A stretch of DNA of 31,705 nucleotides, taken from Candidatus Pelagibacterales bacterium. GTDB taxonomy: Bacteria > Pseudomonadota > Alphaproteobacteria > TMED109. The notes under the pieces are model-generated. The model searched no databases, was not told the origin of the DNA, and worked only from the letters and a program-made list of their open reading frames with translations. Numbering within the stretch: the stretch's first letter is position 1; each line of letters opens with the position of its first letter. The stretch lies in NCBI GenBank assembly GCA_002732015.1, contig PCCU01000072.1:1-31705 (forward strand). Reading direction: 5' to 3'. Position numbers and translations under genes: made by a program. Below, piece by piece: positions 15,095 to 23,908 of this stretch.

Positions 15095-16252
15095 ATGGAC
15101 AAAATATTATTACCTAATTCCTTAATCTTTGGCGGTGGAACACTAAAAGAGATAATTAACCTATTAGACTCTTTAGGAAAAACAAAGCCTTTTATTATTA
15201 CAGATAATAATATGGTTGAATTGGGTATCATAAAACCACTAGAAATTTATTTGAGTGAGTCACAAATTAAATATGAAATTTACAAAGACACTATACCTGA
15301 ACCTACTTCTGAGTCTATTTTGAATGCAGTAGATATTCTTAAGAGTGGTAAATTTGATTCAATTATTGCCTTTGGTGGAGGAAGTCCAATAGACTCTGCT
15401 AAAGCTATCAGTGCTTTAGCATCCTACGGAGGTAAGATGTCTGATTACAAATTCCCTTACATTTTCAATAAACAAGCTATTCCTATAATAGCCATACCTA
15501 CTACAGCAGGAACTGGTTCAGAAGTTACAAAATTCACTATTATAACGGATGAAAAAACAGATGAAAAAATGTTATGTGTAGGAACAGGATTCTTGCCTGC
15601 AGCAGCAATTGTAGACTATGAATTATCTTTAACTGTTCCAGCAAGAACTACTGCAGATACTGGCATTGATGCTTTAACTCATGCTATTGAAGCTTATGTC
15701 AGTAAAAAAGCAAACTTTTTTAGTGATACTCAGGCATTAGCTGCTATGAAATTAATTTTTCCTAATTTGAGGCTAGTTTTTAAAAATGGAAATGATAAAA
15801 AAGCAAGAGAGAAAGTCATGATTGGTTCTACATTAGCTGGTATGGCATTCAGCAATGCTTCTGTGGCATTAGTTCATGGAATGAGTAGACCAATTGGGGC
15901 AAATTACCACGTTCCCCATGGTCTTTCTAATGCCATGTTATTGCCTACAATAACACAGTTTTCAATATCTGGTTCACCATTAAGATACTCAGAATGCGCA
16001 AAAGCAATGGGAATAGCTGAAGCAAATGATAGTCAGAATCTTTCTAACCAAAAATTAATTGATGCACTTTATATTTTAAATAAAGATTTAAATGTCCCTT
16101 CTCTTGCAGAATATGGAATTAACAAAGAAGACTTTATCGGTAAATTGGATATTTTATCAAAACAGGCAATTGACTCAGGGTCGCCAGCAAATAACCCTAT
16201 AGTTCCCTCCCATAATCAAATTAAAGATTTGTATCTAAAACTTTGGTCTTAA
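15095..16252 (+). CDS. Iron-containing (group III) alcohol dehydrogenase
   Basis: 385 aa from the ATG at 15095, whose first residues (MDKILLPNSLIFGGGTLKEI) fit the family N-terminus; a TTG at 15071 would add 8 residues and cannot be excluded. NAD(P) binding is shown by GGGSPIDSAKAI (94-105) and PTTAGTGSEVTKF (135-147). The metal ligands are all present: D192, H196 (DALTHAIEAY), H261 (VHGMSRPIG) and H275 (HVPHGLSNA). It interconverts alcohols and aldehydes/ketones in the cytoplasm. Substrate is unclear; with a haloalkane dehalogenase in the genome, oxidation of released primary alcohols is one possibility. It converges on msrA with a 4-base overlap. Confidence 0.92.
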   Translation: MDKILLPNSLIFGGGTLKEIINLLDSLGKTKPFIITDNNMVELGIIKPLEIYLSESQIKYEIYKDTIPEPTSESILNAVDILKSGKFDSIIAFGGGSPIDSAKAISALASYGGKMSDYKFPYIFNKQAIPIIAIPTTAGTGSEVTKFTIITDEKTDEKMLCVGTGFLPAAAIVDYELSLTVPARTTADTGIDALTHAIEAYVSKKANFFSDTQALAAMKLIFPNLRLVFKNGNDKKAREKVMIGSTLAGMAFSNASVALVHGMSRPIGANYHVPHGLSNAMLLPTITQFSISGSPLRYSECAKAMGIAEANDSQNLSNQKLIDALYILNKDLNVPSLAEYGINKEDFIGKLDILSKQAIDSGSPANNPIVPSHNQIKDLYLKLWS

Positions 16253-16776
16253 AATTTAATACACTTATTTCCATGAATAAGTTTTAATTTTGCTAACTTT
16301 GGCTTAATTATGATATCGCAATAAGGCGCATTCGAGTTTTTTTCAAAATAATCAAAATGATATTCTTCCGCTTTAAAAAATATTTCTCCATATTTTACTT
16401 CTGTCACAATTTTTTTAACATAATTTGATTGTATGCTATGAATAAATTTATCTACATTATTTTTCTGCAACTTAGAAGTACAAAATATTGCAGATCTATA
16501 TTGAGTACCAATATCATTCCCTTGTCCATTTAATTGTGTTGGATCATGTGTAGAAAAAAAAATTTCTAAAATATCATTTAAACTAATAATTTTCTCATCA
16601 AATTTACATTCTATTGCTTCAGCGTGTCCTGTATCTCCACTACATACCATATTGTATGTGGGGTTAGGTGTTTTTCCTCCTATATAACCAGGAAGAATAT
16701 TTTTTATACCTTTTATTCGGTTAAATATAGCTTCTGTACACCAAAAACAACCTCCTGCTAAATAAATTGACTGCAT
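16249..16776 (-). CDS. msrA: Peptide methionine (S)-S-oxide reductase
   Basis: 175 aa. The active-site GGCFWCTEAIF (8-18) has the nucleophile C10; GYIGGKTPNPTYNMVCSGDTGHAEAIEC and DPTQLNGQGNDIGTQYRSAIF are the other MsrA signatures. Two C-terminal cysteines (about 153 in APYCDI and about 172 in NKCIKF) are placed to act as resolving/recycling residues for thioredoxin. The enzyme repairs oxidised methionine; no signal peptide, so cytoplasmic. The ATG sits 42 bases from the divergent MFS gene with a short palindrome between. Confidence 0.95.
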   Translation of the reverse strand: MQSIYLAGGCFWCTEAIFNRIKGIKNILPGYIGGKTPNPTYNMVCSGDTGHAEAIECKFDEKIISLNDILEIFFSTHDPTQLNGQGNDIGTQYRSAIFCTSKLQKNNVDKFIHSIQSNYVKKIVTEVKYGEIFFKAEEYHFDYFEKNSNAPYCDIIIKPKLAKLKLIHGNKCIKF

Positions 16777-16792
16777 AATAAATAATATAATA

Positions 16793-16802
16793 ACTTATAA
16801 GT
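16793..16802. promoter_or_regulatory. 10-bp palindrome in the msrA / MFS divergent spacer
   Basis: ACTTATAAGT is a perfect palindrome in the middle of the 42-bp gap between the two divergent starts. A small operator controlling both genes is possible, but the site is short and A/T-rich. Confidence 0.3.
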
Positions 16803-16818
16803 AAAATTACAAAAAACT

Positions 16819-18300
16819 TTGAAATTTAATAATAAAATAATTAGTCTATTCTTTATTTGTTTAGCAACAAGTCTTTTCACTATAGATATGGGAATAATTT
16901 CTCTTTCATTAAATGAAATAGAGAGCAATTTTTCTACAACTAGGTCAGTTACAGTATGGGTAATAACAGTATTTTCTATCTCTTCTGCAATAGGAATAAT
17001 TAGTTTAGGTTTTTTGTCCAAAATTTATGGAAGAAAGAATATATATTTACTGGGAGTAATTGGTTTCACTATATTTTCAGGGTTGTGTGGACTTTCAAAT
17101 AGTTTTGAGCTTCTATTATTTTTTAGAAGTCTTCAAGGCTTTTTTGGGGCCAGTCTGGTAGCTTTAAGTCAAGCAATAGTAGTTGATACTTTTTCTTTTA
17201 AAAACAGAAGCAAAGCTATTTCTGCTTGGACTTTTGGTTTGCTAGCAGGACCGGTAATAGGTCCATTATTGGGGGGCTTTATTATAGAAAGTTATAGTTG
17301 GAGATTAATTTTTTTTATAAATGTTCCCTTAGGTATACTTACATTTCTGGGGCTGATAATTTTTCTGGAGGAAAACTTAAATAAAAGCAAAGTTAAAGTA
17401 AATTTTTTGGGTTTTATATTGCTCAGTTTTTCAGCTGGTTCTATTCAAATTCTTTTAGACAGGGGAGAATTATTAGACTGGTTCGAATCTAATTATATTA
17501 TATTTTTACTTTTGTTCTCAATAATCAATCTAATTTTATTTATTTTAAATTCTGTTTATTCAAAAAACTCTTTATTCCCCAAAGAACTTTTTAAAGACAG
17601 CTTTTATACTGGCGGAATAATTTTTGCATTTTTATTTGGCTTTATTCTAATACCTCCATTTATATTAATGCCAATATTCCTAACACAAATTCAATCTTTC
17701 CCTATTTATTCTGTAGGAATAATTCTTTGTATTTCTGGTTTAGGAGGAATGATAGGGACCTTTTTTACAAGCAAGATAATATTTTACTTAGGCGATGTAA
17801 GGACTATGTTATTAGGACTGTTCATATATATTATATCAAATGTAGAAGTTACATTTTGGACAGAAAATGTTAGTATAGAACAGGTCACTATTAATATGAT
17901 ATATAGGGGTATATCTATTAGTGTATATTATGTTGCCTTAGCAAACATCACTTATACCACACTACCAGATAGATTAAGGACCTACGGAGCTGGGTTATTT
18001 CAATTTTTTAGAACTTTAGGAACAGGTGTAGCAGTAGCCATATTCGTTGCTTTATTAAACAGATATCAATTATATTATTATGAAGAGTTTAGAAATTTTA
18101 CTAGTTATGCCAATTTTGGCATTATAAATGAGTTGAATATGGAAGATTATTCTGAGAAAAAGCTTTATGATTTATATATTCAGATATTAAGACAAGCAAA
18201 AGTTAAATCATTTAATACTGATTTTTTTTTCCTATCAATTTCACCTATTTTATTTTTTCCATTTTTTTATTTTTTTAAAAAAACTAACTATAAACCCTGA
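16819..18300 (+). CDS. MFS multidrug exporter, DHA2 (EmrB/QacA, 14-helix) family
   Basis: 493 aa. Hydropathy by eye gives about 14 membrane segments. Conserved motifs include FTIDMGIISLSLNEIE in helix 1 (D in the membrane), GFLSKIYGRKNIYLLG (motif A, loop 2-3), FFRSLQGFFGASLVALSQ and GLLAGPVIGPLLGGFI (motif C of proton antiporters), then SWRLIFFINVPLGIL. It likely exports drugs or lipophilic compounds using the proton gradient. The start is TTG, with no strong Shine-Dalgarno; the next in-frame ATG would remove helix 1, so the TTG is preferred. No EmrA-type adaptor gene is adjacent. The 3' end overlaps the MMPL gene by 17 bases. Confidence 0.88.
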   Translation: MKFNNKIISLFFICLATSLFTIDMGIISLSLNEIESNFSTTRSVTVWVITVFSISSAIGIISLGFLSKIYGRKNIYLLGVIGFTIFSGLCGLSNSFELLLFFRSLQGFFGASLVALSQAIVVDTFSFKNRSKAISAWTFGLLAGPVIGPLLGGFIIESYSWRLIFFINVPLGILTFLGLIIFLEENLNKSKVKVNFLGFILLSFSAGSIQILLDRGELLDWFESNYIIFLLLFSIINLILFILNSVYSKNSLFPKELFKDSFYTGGIIFAFLFGFILIPPFILMPIFLTQIQSFPIYSVGIILCISGLGGMIGTFFTSKIIFYLGDVRTMLLGLFIYIISNVEVTFWTENVSIEQVTINMIYRGISISVYYVALANITYTTLPDRLRTYGAGLFQFFRTLGTGVAVAIFVALLNRYQLYYYEEFRNFTSYANFGIINELNMEDYSEKKLYDLYIQILRQAKVKSFNTDFFFLSISPILFFPFFYFFKKTNYKP

Positions 18301-20755
18301 ATGATGATAATAATTTTGGAACAATTGTCAAAGTAGCAAACAGAGCTATAAACATTGCTAGGCTTGTCAGTAATCCAAAATATATACTTGGAATAAAATT
18401 AGAAAATACAAGAATTGAGAATCCCATAATAATTGTTAAAGTTGTATAGTATAGTGCATATCCAATACTAGTATGAGTTTTGAACATTGCAATTTCATAA
18501 TTTTTATTTTTTTTAAACTCCATCTTATGTCTAAAAATATAGTGAATAGTATTGTCTACTGCAATTCCCATACTAATGGCAGCAATAGTTATTGTCATCA
18601 TATCCAAAGGAATAGAAAAAACTCCCATTATCCCGAGCACAGAACCAATAGATAAAAGATTAGGCAAGAGGGCAATAATTGAAATTTTTAGAGACTTAAA
18701 TAAAACTAAAAACATAGAAAATAAAACCAAAACTACTAATCCCAGAGTTAAAATTTGTGAACTAAATAAACTTTGAAGCATGTTATTATAAAGAATAAGA
18801 ATGTTAGACAATTTTATACTATTTGGTTCCACTTTAAGTATTTCTGGAGCTTCTTTTGTAATTTTTTGTATAAGATCATTCCTTCTTAATTTAGGATCTG
18901 AATCTTTTACTCTTAGTGTAACTCTCGCTTGATTATTTTCTGTTGAAATAAACGGATCAACTATAACTTCCTTATATTCTTGGGGCAATTTTTCATACAG
19001 AAGTCCTAGTTGAACACTATCTAATGAGTTTCCATTATTAATTGACCTACCTATTTTTAAGATTGTAGCAAATGATAGTACTTTTCCTGTTTCATCTAGA
19101 GAATGCAAATAATCATGGAGTTTCTCTATCTGACTCATTTTATAGTCTGTAAACCAATATTTTGCTTCATTACTTTCTTCTTCCAATTCCATTAATAGGT
19201 CGTCAAAATCATCAGAAACATCTACTATTTCATTTTTTTTACCATTTGAGGGTATTTCAAAATCTAGGGTTACATCTAAAATAGTTGTACCTCCTAGCTT
19301 TTCATCAATAACTATCATGCCTTTACTTATCTCTGTATCTTTTTTAAAATAGTCAATAAAACTATTTTCTACTTTAAGTTTTGTTACTCCTACTATGCTA
19401 AAAACTAAAATTATAAATGCAGCAAATAAAGATAGAGTTCCATATTTTCTAGAAAATTTTGCAACCACTTCCGGCATATTAAATTTGTTTTCAAAGTTTA
19501 AATTGGGTTTAAGTTTTCTTAGTTCTAATAATAAAACTGGAAATATTAAAAAAGTAACTAATAGTGAAATACTTACCCCTAAACTCATCATCCAACCAAA
19601 ATTAATAACAGGTAATAAATCTGATAATATTAATGAGCTAAAACCAGCTATTGTGGTAATTACCGTAAAAAAACATGGTTTAATCATCTGCACTATTGTT
19701 TCTAGAAGTAATTTGTCCTGTGAAATATTTTCTTCACTTGTAATTAATTCTCTATATCTAACTATTAAATGTATTGTAATTGCCATAGTTAAAATTAGTT
19801 GTAATGAAATAAAATTTGAGGAAATGACAGTTACTTCCCAATTAAAAATACTAAATAAACCTGAGGTAATAGAAACAGAAAAAAAGCAGGTTACAATTGG
19901 CAAAATAACCCATCTTATTTGCCTAAATATAATAAATAAAATAATTACTAAAAACATTAAAATAGAAATTCCAAAAATTTTTAAATCATTCTTTACAAAA
20001 CTTACAACATCATTAGCTATCATTGGTATTCCGCCCAGATAGATTTCTCCAGAGCTTTTGTATTTATTTAAAATATTACGAGTATCATTTATTAAAGAAG
20101 TTTGAATATCTCTTTCTACATCCCTAATATTTCTTAAGTCTACTAATAATGAGTTATAAACTTCGAGTTCTTGATTTGTAATAGAATTGCTTAATTTTTT
20201 TTGTTTAAGTAATTTTAATTTTTCTCTAGTTTCAGATAGCTTTAAATTTTCATTTAAATTAACTAATATAGCGGTTGTTTTAAAATCAGAACTTACCAAA
20301 TTATTTTTGTAAAGAGGGCTATTTAAAAACTCTTGTTTAGCATCAATAAAATCAACTAAATTATCTTCTAATAGTGGCACTCCTTCTAAGATATCTGCTA
20401 ATGATTTTTTAGAGCTTTCTAGCAAAGGAACATTTAATATTGAATTAATAGACTTAACTTTTTCTAAATTCAATAGATCATCTGTTATATTTTTTATGGT
20501 TGCTCTAGATTCTTTCGAAAGTAATTTATCATTAGGAGAAAATGCAATAACAAGGAAATCTGGAGTCTTATATCTTTTTGATAATAATTGATGATAAGCT
20601 AAATCTTTATCATTTTCTAAAACCAAAGTGTCAGATGAGGCATCAATTTTAAGAAAAAAAGCTTTATATCCAAAAAAAAGAGTAATAAATAAAATAAAAA
20701 TTAAAAAAATTCTTGAATATTTAAAAATAAAATTACTATATATTTTTTCAAGCAT
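18284..20755 (-). CDS. MMPL/RND-superfamily exporter
   Basis: 823 aa with the two-fold RND layout: TM1 (about 12-32), a large periplasmic loop (about 35-240), TM2-6 (about 245-410, including a block LILTMAITIHLIVRYREL typical of the sterol-sensing/MMPL core), TM7 near 430-450, a second loop (about 460-660, with an acidic run DVSDDFDDLLMELEEE), and TM8-12. The segment MTITIAAISMGIAVDNTIHYIFRH near 720-745 is the conserved repeat-2 core with its charged proton-relay position D. The cargo of such proteins is usually lipids, hopanoids or siderophore-like molecules. It follows the SbmA-like gene by 12 bases, so both transporters are probably co-expressed. Confidence 0.87.
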   Translation of the reverse strand: MLEKIYSNFIFKYSRIFLIFILFITLFFGYKAFFLKIDASSDTLVLENDKDLAYHQLLSKRYKTPDFLVIAFSPNDKLLSKESRATIKNITDDLLNLEKVKSINSILNVPLLESSKKSLADILEGVPLLEDNLVDFIDAKQEFLNSPLYKNNLVSSDFKTTAILVNLNENLKLSETREKLKLLKQKKLSNSITNQELEVYNSLLVDLRNIRDVERDIQTSLINDTRNILNKYKSSGEIYLGGIPMIANDVVSFVKNDLKIFGISILMFLVIILFIIFRQIRWVILPIVTCFFSVSITSGLFSIFNWEVTVISSNFISLQLILTMAITIHLIVRYRELITSEENISQDKLLLETIVQMIKPCFFTVITTIAGFSSLILSDLLPVINFGWMMSLGVSISLLVTFLIFPVLLLELRKLKPNLNFENKFNMPEVVAKFSRKYGTLSLFAAFIILVFSIVGVTKLKVENSFIDYFKKDTEISKGMIVIDEKLGGTTILDVTLDFEIPSNGKKNEIVDVSDDFDDLLMELEEESNEAKYWFTDYKMSQIEKLHDYLHSLDETGKVLSFATILKIGRSINNGNSLDSVQLGLLYEKLPQEYKEVIVDPFISTENNQARVTLRVKDSDPKLRRNDLIQKITKEAPEILKVEPNSIKLSNILILYNNMLQSLFSSQILTLGLVVLVLFSMFLVLFKSLKISIIALLPNLLSIGSVLGIMGVFSIPLDMMTITIAAISMGIAVDNTIHYIFRHKMEFKKNKNYEIAMFKTHTSIGYALYYTTLTIIMGFSILVFSNFIPSIYFGLLTSLAMFIALFATLTIVPKLLSSFRVYS

Positions 20756-20767
20756 CTCAAAATAATG

Positions 20768-21769
20768 TTAAGTTGTTTTAATGTCCTCAACATACTCCAT
20801 ATTATTATTTAGATTTCTTTCAAATTCCCTTAATCTTTTCCAAACAGAAATAAGTTCTACTATTGTTGCCCAACTTTTAACTAAGTATTGTAGCGACCCC
20901 TCTACTCTTCCAAAGGCTCTAGTAATCTGCTGAACAAAACCTAAAGTTATTGCTCCTGTTACTATAGTAGGAGCTAGTGCCAAATATGGAACAATTACCA
21001 TTCCTTGAAAATATGACCACTTAACTGTATTGAAATACAGATAATGGAAATAAGATTTAAAGTGAATGCCTCTTACTCTGTTATAAAGTTGCCCTATTTT
21101 TGGAGGAGCAGCTCTAATAGGATCGTCTTCTCCTAAAACTAATTCTTTACGATATCCTGCTTCCTCTTTTTGAATATCATATTCAATTCCTGGAAGCTTG
21201 ATTCCTACTGCTGCTAATAAAACAGTACCACCAAGTGCAGAAATAATGGCTACCCAAACTAAAGCATGATCAACTTCTCCTATCCAAGGCAAGCTACTTA
21301 CTTGTTTAGATAATCCCCACAAAATTGGTAAGAAAGCTGCTAAAGTCATTAAGCTATCTAATAAACCAACGCCCAATCCTTCCATAATTCTTGCAAATTT
21401 CAAAGTATCTTCTTGTACTCTTTGGGAAGCTCCTTCAGTCATCCTAGCTTTTTGCCATTGGTCATGATAATAGTCAGCCATTGATGTTCTCCACCTAAAA
21501 ACCCAATGACTTACAAAAAACCCTGTAAAAACAGCAATTACTACCCACCCACCTGCTACCTTTGCAAACGTAAATAGGTATGCTATAAACTCTTTCTCAG
21601 TTACAGATCCAGGCTCAGTTAGCGCTTTTTGTAAAGTATCATAAAAGTCGCCAAACCATTCATTTATTTTTACATCTAATTGCACCTGATACCAAGTAGA
21701 AAGCAAAATTAGTATAGATCCACCTATACTCCATAAAAACCATTTTCTATCTAAAAAGAATTTAAACAT
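20768..21769 (-). CDS. sbmA: SbmA/BacA-like peptide transporter, short N-terminus
   Basis: 333 aa. The core follows E. coli SbmA closely in pattern: FGDFYDTLQKAL, FFVSHWVFRWRTSMADYYHDQWQ, EGASQRVQEDTLKFA, VGIKLPGIEYDIQKEEAGYRKELVLGEDD, YFHYLYFNTVKW, and ITLGFVQQITRAFGRVEGSLQYLVKSW. E. coli SbmA is about 406 aa; here the first roughly 70 residues, including the first membrane helices, have no counterpart and the protein begins at what is the third helix in SbmA. SbmA/BacA imports peptide antibiotics and similar molecules by proton symport. The gene lies 39 bases after the photolyase. A start further upstream is not available in frame in the short gap. Confidence 0.88.
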   Translation of the reverse strand: MFKFFLDRKWFLWSIGGSILILLSTWYQVQLDVKINEWFGDFYDTLQKALTEPGSVTEKEFIAYLFTFAKVAGGWVVIAVFTGFFVSHWVFRWRTSMADYYHDQWQKARMTEGASQRVQEDTLKFARIMEGLGVGLLDSLMTLAAFLPILWGLSKQVSSLPWIGEVDHALVWVAIISALGGTVLLAAVGIKLPGIEYDIQKEEAGYRKELVLGEDDPIRAAPPKIGQLYNRVRGIHFKSYFHYLYFNTVKWSYFQGMVIVPYLALAPTIVTGAITLGFVQQITRAFGRVEGSLQYLVKSWATIVELISVWKRLREFERNLNNNMEYVEDIKTT

Positions 21770-21808
21770 AAATTATTATTAGAAAATAAACTATAATTAG
21801 CAACTCAT

Positions 21809-23227
21809 TTAATCTTTATTTATAAATTTAGTGTAAGTATTAATAGCTCTTTTTCTTGACTCAGAGTAATTAATAATAGGGGATGGATAGTTTTCTCCTA
21901 GTACAACACCATACTTTTTCAAAGTATGCTTGTCATATTCAAAAGGAGAAAAAATTAGTTTCGTGGGCAAATTTTTTAATTCTGGTAAATACTTTTTGAT
22001 GTAATTGGCACTTTCATCAAATTTTTGTGATTGTGTAATAGGATTAAAAATTCTAAAAAAAGGAGTTGCATCTGTTCCTGTACCCGCTACCCATTGCCAA
22101 CTTGCACTATTACTAGCAGCATCAGCATCAAGAAGACAGTCCCAAAACCAATCTTTCCCTAATTGCCAATTTTGTAAAAGATTTTTTACTAAAAATGATG
22201 ATGTAATCATCCTTACTCTATTATGCATATAACCAGTTTCCCATAACTCTCTCATACCTGCATCTACAATCGGAAATCCGGTCATACCTTTTTCCCATCT
22301 TTTAAGAAAAGTCTCATTTTTTTGCCAAGGGAAACTATCGAAATTATTTTTTAAATTTTTTTCTTGTAGATTAGGAAAATTGTATAGTAAATGATAAGCA
22401 AATTCTCTCCATCCTATTTCACTTAAAAAAACGTTTTTATTTTCACCAGACATTTTACTTTTGGCACCATACCAAACTTCAAAAGGCGATATTTCACCCC
22501 AGTGTAAATAAGGTGAAAGTTTTGAAACATTTTCTGCGCTCGGGAAATTACGACCTACCGAATAATTTTTTGCACCATTATTCAAAAATTTATCAAAGTT
22601 TTTCTTTGCACCGAGTTCTCCCACTTTCCAGTATTTATGAAATTTAGCACTCCAATGATTTTTTTCTGTGGTATAATTGAATTTATATTCCTCTAACATA
22701 GTATTTATTTTTTTAAATAATATATTTTCAGGTTTTTTTAATGGTTTTCTGGGAGAACTGCTTTCTAAACATCCTGATTTAAAAAAAGGCGTAAATACTT
22801 TATAAGGATTTCCGGATTTATTTTTAATAATCCAGGGTTCCCATAGCAAGCTTGCATTGAAAGATTTAGCTTCTATATTGTTAGCTAGTAAATATTCTTT
22901 AAGTTTAGTATCTTTAAAAATTCTATCCTTCTCATAACATCTATTCCAAAATACAGAATTGATTTTTAAATCATCACATATTTTAGGTATTATTTTTAAG
23001 CTATCGCCTTTAAAAACCTTTAAGCTGTTTTTCATATCAAGATTTAAAGAGTTTAGAGAGTTTTCTAACCACCAAATACTAGCACCACCAAGAAATTTAT
23101 TCTCGTATATATCATCATCTATAATATATACTGGATAAACATGCTTAAAATTTTTTGCTGCGGTTACTGCAGGATTATCAGATAACCTTAAATCTTTTCG
23201 AAACCAAATTAAACAACTACTTTCCAT
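21809..23227 (-). CDS. phrB: Deoxyribodipyrimidine photolyase (class I CPD)
   Basis: 472 aa, normal length. The N-terminal Rossmann antenna domain starts LIWFRKDLRLSDNPAV. The C-terminal FAD domain has SEIGWREFAYHLLYNFP, ETGYMHNRVRMITSSFLVKNLL, DWFWDCLLDADAASNSASWQWVAGTGTDATPFFRIFNP, the classic photolyase block with the FAD-contact and electron-transfer Trp residues. It repairs UV-induced cyclobutane pyrimidine dimers using blue light, which fits a sunlit surface habitat. A cryptochrome role is possible but the DNA-lesion binding block looks intact. It lies 31 bases after the GST gene. Confidence 0.94.
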   Translation of the reverse strand: MESSCLIWFRKDLRLSDNPAVTAAKNFKHVYPVYIIDDDIYENKFLGGASIWWLENSLNSLNLDMKNSLKVFKGDSLKIIPKICDDLKINSVFWNRCYEKDRIFKDTKLKEYLLANNIEAKSFNASLLWEPWIIKNKSGNPYKVFTPFFKSGCLESSSPRKPLKKPENILFKKINTMLEEYKFNYTTEKNHWSAKFHKYWKVGELGAKKNFDKFLNNGAKNYSVGRNFPSAENVSKLSPYLHWGEISPFEVWYGAKSKMSGENKNVFLSEIGWREFAYHLLYNFPNLQEKNLKNNFDSFPWQKNETFLKRWEKGMTGFPIVDAGMRELWETGYMHNRVRMITSSFLVKNLLQNWQLGKDWFWDCLLDADAASNSASWQWVAGTGTDATPFFRIFNPITQSQKFDESANYIKKYLPELKNLPTKLIFSPFEYDKHTLKKYGVVLGENYPSPIINYSESRKRAINTYTKFINKD

Positions 23228-23258
23228 TCTTAGTATACGAAAAAAAAACTACAACAGT

Positions 23259-23870
23259 TTATGCATTTATAGCTTTTTGAAAAGACTCTAGACTATTGAG
23301 CAATTGAATATATCTATGAATATTAGCAAGTTCCTCACTTATACAACCAAGTTTATTTGCCATATATAATGAGTGTCCTAACATAAAATCAACACCTGAT
23401 ATTTTTTCTCCAATCAAAAATTTATTTTGAGATAACAGTTCATTAATTGGTGCAATAGCCTTGCTTAGCAAATTTTTAGCCTGACGCAACACTTCAGGGT
23501 CTCTCCTATCTTCTGGCAAAATTAAAGTATGAACCACTACAGTATTCATTGGTGGCATAACCATTCCTTCACAATAATGGTACCATTGTAAATAACTTGG
23601 AAATAAACTACTTGAAACCTTTGGTTTCAATTCTTTGTTATCATACTTTTCAATTATATAGTCTATAATTGCACCTGACTCAAAAAGAGTTATATTGTCG
23701 TCCTCTAAGACTGGAACTCTCCCTAAGGGATGTCTTTTTCTGTGTTCTTCAGACTTCAATTCTGATGGATGAAATTTAATTTTATTTAAAGTGTAAGGAA
23801 GTTTCAATTCTTCTAAAAGCCAAAGTACTCTTTGAGACCTAGAATTTGAACAAAAATGTAATTTTAACAT
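23259..23870 (-). CDS. Glutathione S-transferase family protein
   Basis: 203 aa. The thioredoxin-fold N-terminal domain reads LHFCSNSRSQRVLWLLEELKLPY (3-25), with S/R residues where GSTs activate glutathione, then GRVPVLEDDNITLFESGAIIDYI (50-72), the cis-Pro and the ESxAI glutathione-contact motif. The all-helical C-terminal domain contains LIGEKISGVDFMLGHSLYMANKLG, the conserved N-cap region. Likely a cytoplasmic detoxification or thiol-transfer enzyme. It sits between the ScfR-like regulator and the photolyase in one run. Confidence 0.88.
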   Translation of the reverse strand: MLKLHFCSNSRSQRVLWLLEELKLPYTLNKIKFHPSELKSEEHRKRHPLGRVPVLEDDNITLFESGAIIDYIIEKYDNKELKPKVSSSLFPSYLQWYHYCEGMVMPPMNTVVVHTLILPEDRRDPEVLRQAKNLLSKAIAPINELLSQNKFLIGEKISGVDFMLGHSLYMANKLGCISEELANIHRYIQLLNSLESFQKAINA

Positions 23871-23908
23871 AATTTTTTATAGCATAAAATTATCGATAAA
23901 ACACTAAA

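Noticed and set aside
17479..17491. TGGTTCGAATCTA, resembling the T-loop of a tRNA.
   Set aside because: It lies within the MFS transporter reading frame and no acceptor or anticodon stem of a tRNA can be drawn around it.
19395..20042. 215-codon plus-strand frame antisense to the MMPL exporter.
   Set aside because: It is a shadow of the well-supported MMPL gene; its Ile/Lys/Thr-rich composition is what reverse reading of hydrophobic codons gives.
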